Positions 55,729 through 64,000 of a DNA stretch of 64,000 bases are shown here, in pieces. Made by a program: the position numbers and the translations under genes. Below the pieces are notes generated by a model. That model was not told where the DNA came from, searched no databases, and saw nothing but the letters and a program-made list of their open reading frames with translations. This DNA is from Arachnopeziza araneosa. Its lineage: Eukaryota; Ascomycota; Leotiomycetes; Helotiales; Arachnopezizaceae. The stretch's first letter is position 1. Every line of letters begins with the position of its first letter. The DNA lies in contig QYAI01000154.1 of assembly GCA_003988855.1 (NCBI GenBank), forward strand, positions 1-64,000, read 5' to 3'.

Positions 55729-57167
55729 ATGCATCATTTTACACCTTCCCTTGTCCTTCTTTTCTCTTGCATCGGCTTTGTCTTGGGACATGGCTCTAAA
55801 CTCAGTATTAAACGATCCGTTCATGAAATAAGCATTCATTTTGGAGAGGAACAAGAGCGAAGTGTGGGTGATTCGGGGCTTGAAAAACGCCAAGCATGTG
55901 GTGCTGGAGTAGGACCTTGCCCTCAAGGACAATGCTGCTCCTCGGATGGACAATGTGGCACAGGACCAACCTTTTGTACAGGACCTGACTGCCAACTTCC
56001 ATATGGTCCTGCATGCGATGGAAAGTATGTACAGCCATGTGAATTACTGCTCAACGCTGACAAACAGTGTGGTGCCACCTGGTTCTAGTACCTTAGGTAT
56101 CACTCGAGCTCAAGTTGGAAGTATTCCTTATGGTCAGTTATCATCAATAACCTCGCATCATGCTGATCCTTCTAGGCTCAATCATTACTCAGTGTACAAC
56201 ACCAGGCACTGTGGCACTCACATTCGATGACGGTCCCTACCTCTACACCCAAAGCGTCCTTGACACTCTCGCGAAATATAACACCCACGCAACATTTTTC
56301 GTAACTGGAAATAATCTGGGCAAAGGTCGGATCGATGACCCATCATTACCATGGGCAAAATTATTGCAGAGCATGCATGATGCTGGTCATCATATTGCTT
56401 CCCATTCTTGGTCACACCAAGATCTCACCAAGATATCAACCGACCTGAGACAGAATCAAATTATATACAACGAGATGGCTTTCCGAAACATTTTTGGTTG
56501 GGTCCCGACTTATATTCGACCACCATATGGGTTCTGCGATGGTGGGTGTGTGAGCTATTTGAACAGCCTGGGATATCACATTGTAACTTGGAATCTTGAC
56601 ACCAAGGACTATCTGAATGATGATCCAAGCCTGATTCATCTCAGTCAAGCATGGTTTTCTGGCAATCTCTCAGCCGAGACCATAGAGCTATCTCATGATG
56701 TTCATCAACAGACGGCTCTGGTTTTGGCGAGTTATATGCTGGATACTGTAAAGTCGAGAGGGTTGAAAGCGGTTTCGGTGGCGGAATGTCTGGGTGACCC
56801 ACCAGCAAATTGGTATCGGAATGCGGGAGGAATACCATCGTCATCATCCTTAGTACCGTCAACTTCCAGCTCTGCCACACCAACAACTGGTTCAGTTACT
56901 AGCAACGCTGCAACAAAGAAAGCAGTACAAGGTTCTACGTCGACTAGTACTACAACGACACCACAGGCAAACTCGACGGTCAGCACGACCAGCAATATAG
57001 TATCAAGTACGCCTTCGGGTACGATTTCAAGTACACTTTCGAGTACGACTTCAAGTACAGGTTCTACAGTCGCGACGAAATCTCCGTCTCAAGGAGTTGG
57101 ACTCTTTGTCTCTGTGTGGGTCTTTGGTTTCTCCTTTGCAGCATCGCTGGTTGCCACTTGGCCCTGA
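55729..57167 (+). CDS. Chitin-binding polysaccharide deacetylase (CBM18 + CE4), GPI-type
   Basis: Extracellular chitin or chitooligosaccharide deacetylase; such enzymes turn wall chitin to chitosan. Three exons (introns 56025-56067 and 56133-56175) give 450 aa. Signal peptide MHHFTPSLVLLFSCIGFVLG, KR site, hevein-type CBM18 (eight-Cys pattern starting CGAGVGPCPQGQCCSSDGQC), then the NodB domain with TFDDGP (metal and catalytic Asp), HSWSHQDL (HxxxH metal pair) and RPPYG. A Ser/Thr-rich stalk and hydrophobic end (GLFVSVWVFGFSFAASLVATWP) suggest GPI anchoring. An upstream ATG at 55672 would bury the signal peptide, so 55729 is preferred. Confidence 0.93.
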
Positions 57168-57337
57168 GTAAAAAGCAGGGAACGGATTGATGATTTGGTT
57201 CGCATGATAAGGCAACTTTCTTTTGATGTAATAAAAGACTATCTAATACGGAAAGAAAGCATACTCGGCGCAAAGGAAAAGAAAAGGTGCAAAAGGGATG
57301 TAGTTTAAATCAGCATATAACTTCAGCATCCGTAAAG
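57168..57337. other. 3' region of deacetylase
   Basis: Short spacer between converging genes; nothing seen. Confidence 0.3.
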
Positions 57338-57643
57338 TCAATGATTGATCTTGACAATATCCTTGACACCTTTTGTGCCTCCGATTTCGAATCTGCCATT
57401 CTGCGGTATTTCTGGCATAAGCCTTGTATTCCCAGCAACCACAATGCAATCGTCAAGATAATCCAGGATCCCTCGAAATCTTCCCAGCCTCTTTGTGGCT
57501 TCAAAACATCTTCCTATTCGGTGGAGATAATTCGTAGCATTTTCGAATACAGTGCTCGGTCGGGCAAGGAATGCAGAGTGCGTGGCGTGTCGCTCGAGGT
57601 GTTGTGGATCAGGCCTACTTTGGCTGTCGAGCTGCAACTGCAT
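57338..57643 (-). CDS. Hypothetical small protein, 101 aa
   Basis: ATG-initiated frame with protein-like composition (LERHATHSAFLARPSTVFEN, then ATKRLGRFRGILDYLDDCIV) and no known domain. Alpha-helical, no signal peptide. It could be a genuine small gene, the last exon of a longer gene, or fortuitous; the opposite strand also has an open frame of similar length. Coding-strand choice rests on amino-acid make-up only. Confidence 0.35.
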   Translation of the reverse strand: MQLQLDSQSRPDPQHLERHATHSAFLARPSTVFENATNYLHRIGRCFEATKRLGRFRGILDYLDDCIVVAGNTRLMPEIPQNGRFEIGGTKGVKDIVKINH

Positions 57644-58408
57644 CTCTGCAGATCATGCCGGCACAATTAGATGGGATTGCAAGATAGCGCCGCATATCCT
57701 TATTGGCATGGCGATTCGAGGCGGAGTTGTCATTGGAAGCTCATGGCGGCTCGATGATTCCGCGAACTGAAATTGAAATTTAGGCGCTGTGGCTGCCGCC
57801 GCCACTTCCGCGCGATCACGGCCAAGCCTTGCGCATTCGTTCGTCTTCGCCGAAGCGTCGGGAAATCGTAAAGTCGAAGCTCAAATTCTACAATCTTTAC
57901 TCTACTAAAGTCAACAAAAAATTCTAGACAATGAAAGATGAGTATCAAAGAGCTCTGCATTTTAAGTTCCAAGTGCTTGTGGAAGACGAGTATTAACATT
58001 TTGCGCTTTTGATTTTTTTCGTTCGTCAAAGACGAATTTTACCCGCCTCGGGAACACCTTGACTCGATGGACAGGAATCACTGACAGCTGCTGCTGGTAC
58101 ACTACGAGCAGCCTCAAAGCAGTGTTCCAGAAGCAAGAATGAGTATGCCACTTAGCCTGTTCGCCAGCGAGAATGGTTCTGCTTCTATTCGTCTGTCAGA
58201 CTTGACTCGGCGGTTGCATGCACCTGGTCTTCCACTGGCGTTAAACACAACCTTGTGGAGTGTTGATTGGTAGTCCCATCCAGCCTAGGATTCCCCAGAC
58301 CCGTCATTAAAGTATGTCGGAGTGTCGTCTCTAGTCCTTGTCCTTGTTGCTTGGCTTCGATCTTCGTTCAAGCCCATTGAAATTCGATCTGGAAATTGGA
58401 GCATCAAA
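57644..58408. other. Intergenic carrying repeat copy C
   Basis: Contains the third inverted-repeat element. The 99-codon open frame on the minus strand here is the element itself. Confidence 0.5.
57831..58051 (-). mobile_element. MITE-like element, copy C (inverted)
   Basis: About 220 bp, opposite in orientation to copies A and B. On the minus strand it begins CGAGGCGGGTAAAATTCGTC and runs through CGCAAAATGTTAATACTCGTC-like sequence to GACGCTTCGGCGAAGACGA. Its first end is the inverse complement of the last end of copy B, which supports terminal inverted repeats for the family. Confidence 0.55.
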
Positions 58409-59314
58409 ATGACGACAACCCGTGAGGCGGAGACATCTAACGGTGTTGTTACCAGCTGGATAGCTCTAACTACACCCGGCCCGGCCGTTTCTTCAGCATG
58501 CTCGTCTGCCATGTACTTTCCCGCTGGTTCGGGCAGTACCTACCTTGAAGCCTACGATCCAAATTATGGATTGAATGTCGACAAAAGTCTACAGTGTCTC
58601 GCAAAAGAGCAAACGATGTGGTGGCTTCAATCTGATATGCCCTCGACAACATACCAATTGGGTCCCTTCGCCTGCCCCTCACTGTACACAACGGCAACTA
58701 CTGAAGCCATAAATTTGCAGACCACCCTGATCGCATGTTGCCCATCGTGTGTATTTCGAACCACATTTTCAGACAGAAACTGATAATCTAGGGGCTATAC
58801 TTTCCAAAACACAATCATTAACACACCTTCCGCAAATCAATGTTTATCGTATTTGCCTCCTGGCCAAATCATCACTCAAGAATCCCAAATCGACACCCTA
58901 CATTACATACCTACCACCACGACTGTAGGGCCTAGCGGACTCGGTGTTCATGGGGCTCAAGTTAATGGGTATGTGTTCGCAGAAGCTACCGGATACAACG
59001 CCTCGGCCGTATCAACAGCAGCTGCCGCATCATCTGTATTCGTATGGGACCCTTCAGATATTCCTTCACCGGCGCCAACTGCAACTGCATCAGGATTTTC
59101 TAGCTTGACAACTGGTGCAAAGGTGGGAATTGGCCTTGGAATTGGTCTTGTCTTCATTGGATTCTGCTCATTCTTGGGGGCGATTATCGTGGTAAAGCGG
59201 AGAGCTGCAAGGACACTCAGGAAATTGGAAGCTAGCAGAGAATCACAGCAGTGGCTGTGTCCTGAGCCAAAGGGCGCCTATCAAATCTCGATAGTTGAGA
59301 TGTATAGACGTTAA
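58409..59314 (+). CDS. Single-pass surface protein, Cys-containing ectodomain
   Basis: Unnamed mould-type membrane protein. Two exons (intron 58747-58791) give 286 aa. The N-terminus lacks a clear signal peptide. The ectodomain has spaced Cys (SSACSSAM, LQCLA, FACPS, ACCPSGYTF, NQCLSYLPPGQ), a layout shared by many fungal hypothetical proteins. Ser/Thr/Ala stalk, membrane helix (VGIGLGIGLVFIGFCSFLGAIIVV, about 225-248), basic stop-transfer KRRAARTLRK, and a short tail. An upstream exon with the signal peptide may have been missed. Its plan parallels the surface protein at 45.1-46.4 kb. Confidence 0.72.
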
Positions 59315-59519
59315 ATTTACAACGTGACGTAGAATGCAATAAGGTTTTAAATTAAAGAGTATAAGGTTATATGTTTGTAAAGTAATTAGTTACAAGCTGA
59401 GAGAATAAATTCAAGACAGATACCTGAATTTACTTATTCTGCTCTTCTCTTTCCGAGAAAATTTTTCACGACTGAGCATTTCAGTAAAGTGTTTCGACAA
59501 ACCACATCCTCTTATAGTT
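59315..59519. other. Intergenic, AT-rich
   Basis: 3' region of the surface protein gene; nothing recognised. Confidence 0.3.
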
Positions 59520-59700
59520 AGTGTGACGGATATGAAGAAGCTGTGAGCAATTCCAATGGCGTAGAAGAACAAGCAGTTGTCTCCAAGACTCGACGGCCGT
59601 ATCCAGGTATTGAGGAATATGATGAGTTACCAGCCGCATCCGACGAGATTGATAAAAGCATGGCAACGATTGAAAGTATGGGATCCGATACACCTTGGAT
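59520..59700 (+). other. Coding-like orphan segment
   Basis: An open stretch reading GYEEAVSNSNGVEEQAVVSK, then RRPYPGIEEYDELPAASDEI, with no ATG and no partner exon found. Composition resembles the cytosolic tail of a fungal surface protein, so it may be an exon fragment of such a gene or a relic. An assembly gap lies 130 bp downstream. Confidence 0.3.
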
Positions 59701-59828
59701 TCTTCTCTATCATCTGTACACTCACGGATACTGTACGAGGGGCAGAGGAGCAGCCAATAAAATAAGAATCTCGTTGGCCCTCAGCTAGCTCTCGATATGT
59801 ATATTTCGGAAAGACAACCAAAGCAAAG

Positions 59829-59861
59829 NNNNNNNNNNNNNNNNNNNNNNNNNNNNNNNNN
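59829..59861. other. Assembly gap (33 N)
   Basis: Run of 33 undetermined bases. True gap length is unknown. Confidence 0.99.
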
Positions 59862-60611
59862 ATCAATGAAATCCGTATGATCAATGCTCTATCTGTACCC
59901 AAACTGAATCCATTCGTAAAATCAATCGCATGAATAAACCTAACTAACTATCCTCTCTCTCTTCTGTGTCGTCTCTTTTTTCCTTCATGTAGATGCTCTG
60001 TAGAACCTCCTTTATAGAGAGTCCTACGCACGTGCTCCCGCTAGCGAAATGACGGAGAAATGTCATGCACCCTGGAACCCCACTACAATACGCTGTAGAC
60101 CCAATTTCCAAGCTTGATCAGGAAACATCGATCGCTCAAAACATAATGTAAGCTATAGAGGCAATTCATTGGATAAAATATCAGGAATGTCAACTGAACA
60201 AGGAGATAGGACCTAGAAACTGTTAGAAGTAACCCAAATTTGCAGTAGTACATGTATTGCTGAGGAAAGCAGAGCGTTATATTTCCTTTCCTTTCCGAGA
60301 GTCTAAACTGGCTTTGGACTATATTACTCAACGTCCTTGAGTTGATCTTCCTGAGAGTTCATTACCACATGAAATTCGTGGTTATATGATTTTAAAATGC
60401 GCAGGAAGTGAGTTGTGGGAGCGTCTCATCTTCATTCACATATGGCATCACCATGTATGATAGTTTAGGAGATTTTACTCATTAGCTATCTAGAGTTACA
60501 AAACTATCAAACGATAGACGATTCTAACTATGCAGTTAGCGCCAAAACAGGCGAAGATATCGAAAGATACCTTAAACGAAACTAAAACATAAGTTCTAGT
60601 ACACCACAAGG
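59862..60611. other. Gene-free AT-rich block
   Basis: No gene recognised. Short diverged motifs (TTAAACGAAACT near 60570) foreshadow the tandem repeat that follows. Confidence 0.4.
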
Positions 60612-60730
60612 GTAATACTTCAAACGAAGCATCATGTTACTTCAAACGAAGCATATTACTGCAAAAGAAAGATGTTACTTCAAGCGAAGCATGTTACTTC
60701 AAACGAATAATGTCGCTTCAAACGAAGGCT
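60612..60730. repeat. About 19-bp tandem repeat, ~6 copies
   Basis: Imperfect head-to-tail units of ATGTTACTTCAAACGAAGC, with variants ATTACTGCAAAAGAAAG and ATGTCGCTTCAAACGAAGG. It lies 55 bp beyond the 3' end of the broken zinc-knuckle gene. Confidence 0.85.
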
Positions 60731-60785
60731 GAGCAAGCATTCAAGTCACTAAGCGGTGCATTGTCTCAAAGATAAACTCTTAGCA

Positions 60786-62114
60786 CTATTGATTGTACAA
60801 AGACTCCTCCACTTTCACACCATCCGCCTCCTCTTCTTCAGATTTGATCACAACCTGCTGTATCTGAGTACCGGGTCGTGATACAACAGAGTTCCGATGA
60901 CTGCTCAGCAGAGCAGACGCTGCCTGGATCTCCTGGGTATGAATCCCCCTTGGCCCGAAGGATAATTGGTGACCTTGACTAGAAAATCCTTGGTTTGCTA
61001 ATTGTTCACCAGCGATCTGACCTACTTGCACGATAGCAGCTAACAAACTTGGATCGAAATTGGCCTGTGGAGTTGGCTGGGGAGCAAAACTCTGCGTTCT
61101 AAATTGAACAGATGCCGGAAGTTCGGATTCGATATTGTTTGCCTGAAAAATGGGAGGTCGACCAGATTGTGACCGACTCTGCGTCAAGCGGTCATTGATT
61201 CCCTGGATTATCCCAGCATTTGCAGCTTTTCTTGGCGCCTGAGATATCTTGTTCCAGCGGCGGTAATCAACCTGCCTATGTAAACTCTGACTCTATCGCC
61301 GAAGTGCCTCGTCAGGAGTGACAGGTACGTCATTGTCGGGTTTCCATTCGATCCTGTCAACATGCTCCTGGAGATTGAAGCCATATGAATACCGGAGTGG
61401 CGGAAGATCCTTCCTATCCTTGAGATAGATGAAGCACATCTTCTTGGAGTATTGTTCCGGAGTAAGCTTTGTAAGCCGAGGGCATCGGTCTGTGAAATGA
61501 CCAATACCACACTCCCAGCACATAGGAATAAAGCCCTGGTCGTCCACATTGTGGCAGCGCTTAGGTTGATGGCTGATGTTGTTGCACCTGGGACAACCAC
61601 TGATTCGCTTCAGCTTCGTGCTTGGGAGTGTGCCTGTAGAGTTGCCTGAGGGATTACCTGAGGTGGCACCGAGAGTACCTGTTGTATTGCCTGAACCGGT
61701 ATTTTGCTGTGGTTGTTCTTGTCGGGTGGGAACAGCAGCTTAGCTGCGGTTGCGGTTGTTAGGACCTGGTCTCTGGTTGGAGAATGGAGGTCCCGTTCTA
61801 CCTGAAAAGATCAGTATTAGTTTACGGTACAAAGCAAGGGACTTACGCATTCCAGGATTCATACCCTGCCCACCTGCACCATATCCACCTGTACCGTAGA
61901 GACCTCTGTTGTCCCCTTAATAGCCACCCATGCCTGAACTAGTGTTGAGAGCCCTGGGATCAAAGTTTTGATTTTGACCTATGTTTCCAGACTCCTGATT
62001 ATTGTTTTGATCCTGATGATCATGATAGGGGTTCCACCTCCCTTTGTTTAGTTTTAGAGAAATGATAGTGATGATGATTGTTTGCAGAGAAGAGGAGGTT
62101 TGTGTGCCGGACAA
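60786..62114 (-). pseudogene. CCHC zinc-knuckle (gag-like) gene with three nonsense codons
   Basis: One reading frame runs about 1.3 kb on the minus strand, with one 45-nt intron (61804-61848). It is broken only by TAA 61917-61919, TAA 61740-61742 and TAG 61293-61295, all in the same frame. The order is: Gln/Asn/Gly-rich N-terminus, then two adjacent CCHC knuckles (CPRCNNISHQPKRC, a canonical CX2CX4HX4C; CWECGIGHFTDRC, CX2CX3HX4C), a folded-looking middle (MCFIYLKDRKDLPPLRYSYG) and a Gln/Ser-rich tail ending EEADGVKVEESLYNQ. No ATG is seen at the 5' end. It may be a gag relic or a host RNA-binding protein. The context is repeat-rich. Confidence 0.65.
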
Positions 62115-62194
62115 AATATTTTGCTTATAAAGTTAAAAATATAAGAAACGCGAAAACATTACGCTTTTCAGTTACAGTACTTAAAGTGCCATAA

Positions 62195-62319
62195 TTGTCG
62201 GTATTGTTGTAGGACAATCAAAGGTGTTTTATAGCTTCTTCTAAGAAGGAATTCTTAAAGCCTAAAGTTATAAAATTGCGTTGATTGTCGGTATTAATGT
62301 AGGACAATCGAAAGTGTTT
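62195..62319. repeat. Pair of 35-bp direct repeats with internal hairpin
   Basis: ATTGTCGGTATT...TGTAGGACAATC occurs at 62195-62229 and 62285-62319, 90 bp apart. Within each copy ATTGTC and GACAAT are inverted, so each can fold. Confidence 0.75.
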
Positions 62320-62379
62320 CTGCTTACACCATCACCATCCTCATCATCATGGCTCCGAAATCCAACGAAATACAACCAA

Positions 62380-62434
62380 GAGCTCACATTCACTAGTAAC
62401 ACACTTGGTTGAGCTCACATTCACTAGTAACACA
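62380..62434. repeat. 24-bp direct repeat pair
   Basis: Identical copies beginning GAGCTCACATTCACTAGTAA at 62380-62403 and 62411-62434. Weaker repeats on AGAAAGCCAGT and TTATCGACAA follow to about 62670. Confidence 0.85.
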
Positions 62435-63528
62435 ATGTCAGAAAGCCAGTACGACAATGGATGGGAAGAAGTGAGCTGACAATGCCAGAAAGCCAGTGCA
62501 ACAATCTGTTATCGACAAAAGCTTATAAAATAGAAGATTGCAGATCGATGTTACAGGCAAATGATATGAAACCGATAATCAAATCACTTTTAGAGATTCA
62601 TGCTTCGAGAATTCATTATCGACAATAGCTAACATTTTATAGAATGTCAGATCAACGCATTATAGGCAATGAGCCACGATGCAAGTCCTATCGCAGATGA
62701 GCGACTTCAAGTCTAGCAACCAAAGTTCGCTGGTATTCCGCAGTGAGGCTCCTCTGCCCACTTTCTTCGCTCATGCGAATCAAAAGATATCTACCTTCCG
62801 TACGAACAGAACGAGAGCATGCGGCTCTAGCGAAGTACTCCGTACGCCGAAACCAATAATCTTCTTGTGATAAGCCCTAAGCTCGGAGGCGATTATGAGG
62901 ACGAAAGCCCGTCACGATGACCGAGCAAGGATAAGGGATCGCTGTGTTGAAAGTAGCTCCCATGTTTACATATTGGATACACTTGAGGCTGTTGGCACCG
63001 GAAATCGGTTGACGAATTGGAGGCTATATCAAGAGACCGCGAGAATCGAAGACTAAATGGAACTCGGAGGGAGTAAACAAAATCACGATGGAGCAAGACA
63101 GCAGTAGATGAGAACTAGGCATGAGCTGCAGTGCGAAAGTGCCAGAGAGGAAAGAGGGACTCCAAGACGTTTTAAATGCCCAGCCGCCGAAGGAAAAAAT
63201 AAAAAGGAATAGTCGCATAGAGACATTGAGAATGGCCCAAACGAGCTAAACAAACTTCATTTAAACACTTTGAATTCAATGCATGTCTTGACATCTGAGT
63301 AATAACCAGAAAATGCTCATGGTATCCCTACGCCTTAGTCACCGATAATAGATTTCCAACGCCATTTTCCTCCATAGTAGTAAAGTCTACTACAAGATCC
63401 GGTCAACGAGATCTTGTCTCCACCTGTAGACTTGGTCATTTTGAGTCTCAGCCTTCCATTTACAGTAAGAGGTGATCTTGGGCTTTAGAATCCCCTTCAT
63501 TTCTGTCAAGGGAGCTTCCATATCCTGT
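62435..63528. other. Gene-free block before SPT8
   Basis: Diverged repeats to 62670, then unique sequence holding the 3' side of SPT8. No gene recognised. Confidence 0.4.
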
Positions 63529-64000
63529 TCATGGTGAGGTCGCAATTTCGTACCCAATAAGCACTTCAGTATTACTTCCTTCCCAGCCTCGATTTCCAGC
63601 GGCAGAGAGCATATATCTACAGGTAGGATCGATATGTAGCGCAGAAATGACTCCTGCTCTTGGAGGCCCTGGTACAATTGTGAATGGGACTGTCGAATGC
63701 TTGGAACTTTTCTGCTCTTTGAGATCGTAAAGGCGAAGAATATCATGGGAGGCGCTACTCAATTAGCTTAGGACTAACAAAGATATTTGACTTACCATAT
63801 TAGATGCCTCCCGTTTGGCATCGCCCTCACTGCACTAACTGCATTACTCCCGGCTGGGAACTTGAACGTTCGATTTGGCGTCTTGAGTCCTTTATGCAAG
63901 CTAAATTCCTCAACGGTACCATTCCTTCGGCCAGCATAGATAAAATTCCCATCCGGAGACCAGCATGCAGCCATACACCACGGGGGAACACCGGTTTGTG
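63529..64000 (-). CDS. SPT8: SAGA subunit Spt8, C-terminal part (runs off window)
   Basis: C-terminal WD40 repeats of Spt8, the TBP-regulating subunit of the SAGA coactivator. Visible: GVPPWCMAACWSPDGNFIYA and GRRNGTVEEFSLHKG, then after a 41-nt intron (63755-63795) CASHDILRLYDLKEQ, FTIVPGPPRAGVISALHIDP and LSAAGNRGWEGSNTEVLIGYEI. The GVPPWC and SAAGNRGWEG runs are characteristic of Spt8. Two acceptor AGs three bases apart (GAGTAG) would give CAS or CSAS. The rest of the gene lies beyond position 64000. Confidence 0.85.

Noticed and set aside
57730..58029. 99-codon frame KMLILVFHKHLELKM... as a gene
   Set aside because: It coincides with repeat copy C. Copies A and B have stops or truncation in the same frame, so it is an open stretch in a non-coding element.
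1..64000. CRISPR arrays, tRNA or rRNA genes, bacterial operons
   Set aside because: No regularly spaced identical repeats with unique spacers, no cloverleaf or rRNA-like sequence noticed, and gene structure is fungal throughout. A tRNAscan run would settle the tRNA point.

Overview
This window is a stretch of nuclear genome from a filamentous ascomycete (Pezizomycotina). Nearly every gene is split by very short introns (about 40-60 nt, GT...AG with CTRAY-like branch sites), and the families are typical of moulds: GH10 xylanase, sedolisin, Zn2Cys6 regulator, chitin deacetylase, BIM1-like copper protein, btgC glucanase, Spt8. The mix fits a plant-associated or saprotrophic leotiomycete-like fungus, but the class is inference. 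Most of the gene models below are my own reconstruction. Exon lengths were checked to sum to a multiple of three and splice phases were read from the sequence.

Layout. 1-1.37 kb: LTR-like repeat debris. 1.4-9.6 kb: secreted GH10 xylanase, secreted S53 peptidase, MFS transporter, kinase-like protein. 10.7-17.2 kb: TauD/TfdA dioxygenase converging on a 7-exon Zn2Cys6 regulator, which diverges from a GNAT acetyltransferase across a minisatellite-rich region. 17.6-22.1 kb: unknown disordered protein, prolyl-iminopeptidase-like hydrolase, 2OG-Fe(II) oxygenase. 22.1-28.9 kb: a PIR-like wall protein isolated between two gene-free blocks, one carrying a perfect G-quadruplex motif. 28.9-36.1 kb: btgC glucanase, isochorismatase-family hydrolase, SRR1-like protein, BIM1-like surface protein. 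36.4-40.6 kb: housekeeping DOA1/PLAA and STRAP WD40 genes, head to head. 41-46.4 kb: secreted amidase, a broken methyltransferase gene, a single-pass surface protein. 47-54.9 kb: unknown 161-aa protein, FAD-linked oxidase, F-box protein, and a divergent NAD(P)H-reductase pair. 55.7-59.3 kb: CBM18 chitin deacetylase, small hypothetical protein, second single-pass surface protein. 59.3-63.5 kb: repeat-rich degenerate region with an assembly gap and a zinc-knuckle gene carrying three stops. The 3' end of SPT8 runs off the window.

How the genes may work together. Secreted and wall proteins dominate: xylan and protein breakdown, wall glucan and chitin remodelling, and surface sensing or adhesion. 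Oxidoreductases are the second theme. I see no bona fide secondary-metabolite backbone gene, CRISPR, rRNA or tRNA. The best candidates for a second look are the decayed zinc-knuckle gene whose three stops all fit C-to-T change at CpA, a short terminal-inverted-repeat element present three times (two direct copies bracket the reductase pair), the reductase pair's shared promoter with a perfect CRE and a perfect spaced palindrome, and the multiply broken methyltransferase.
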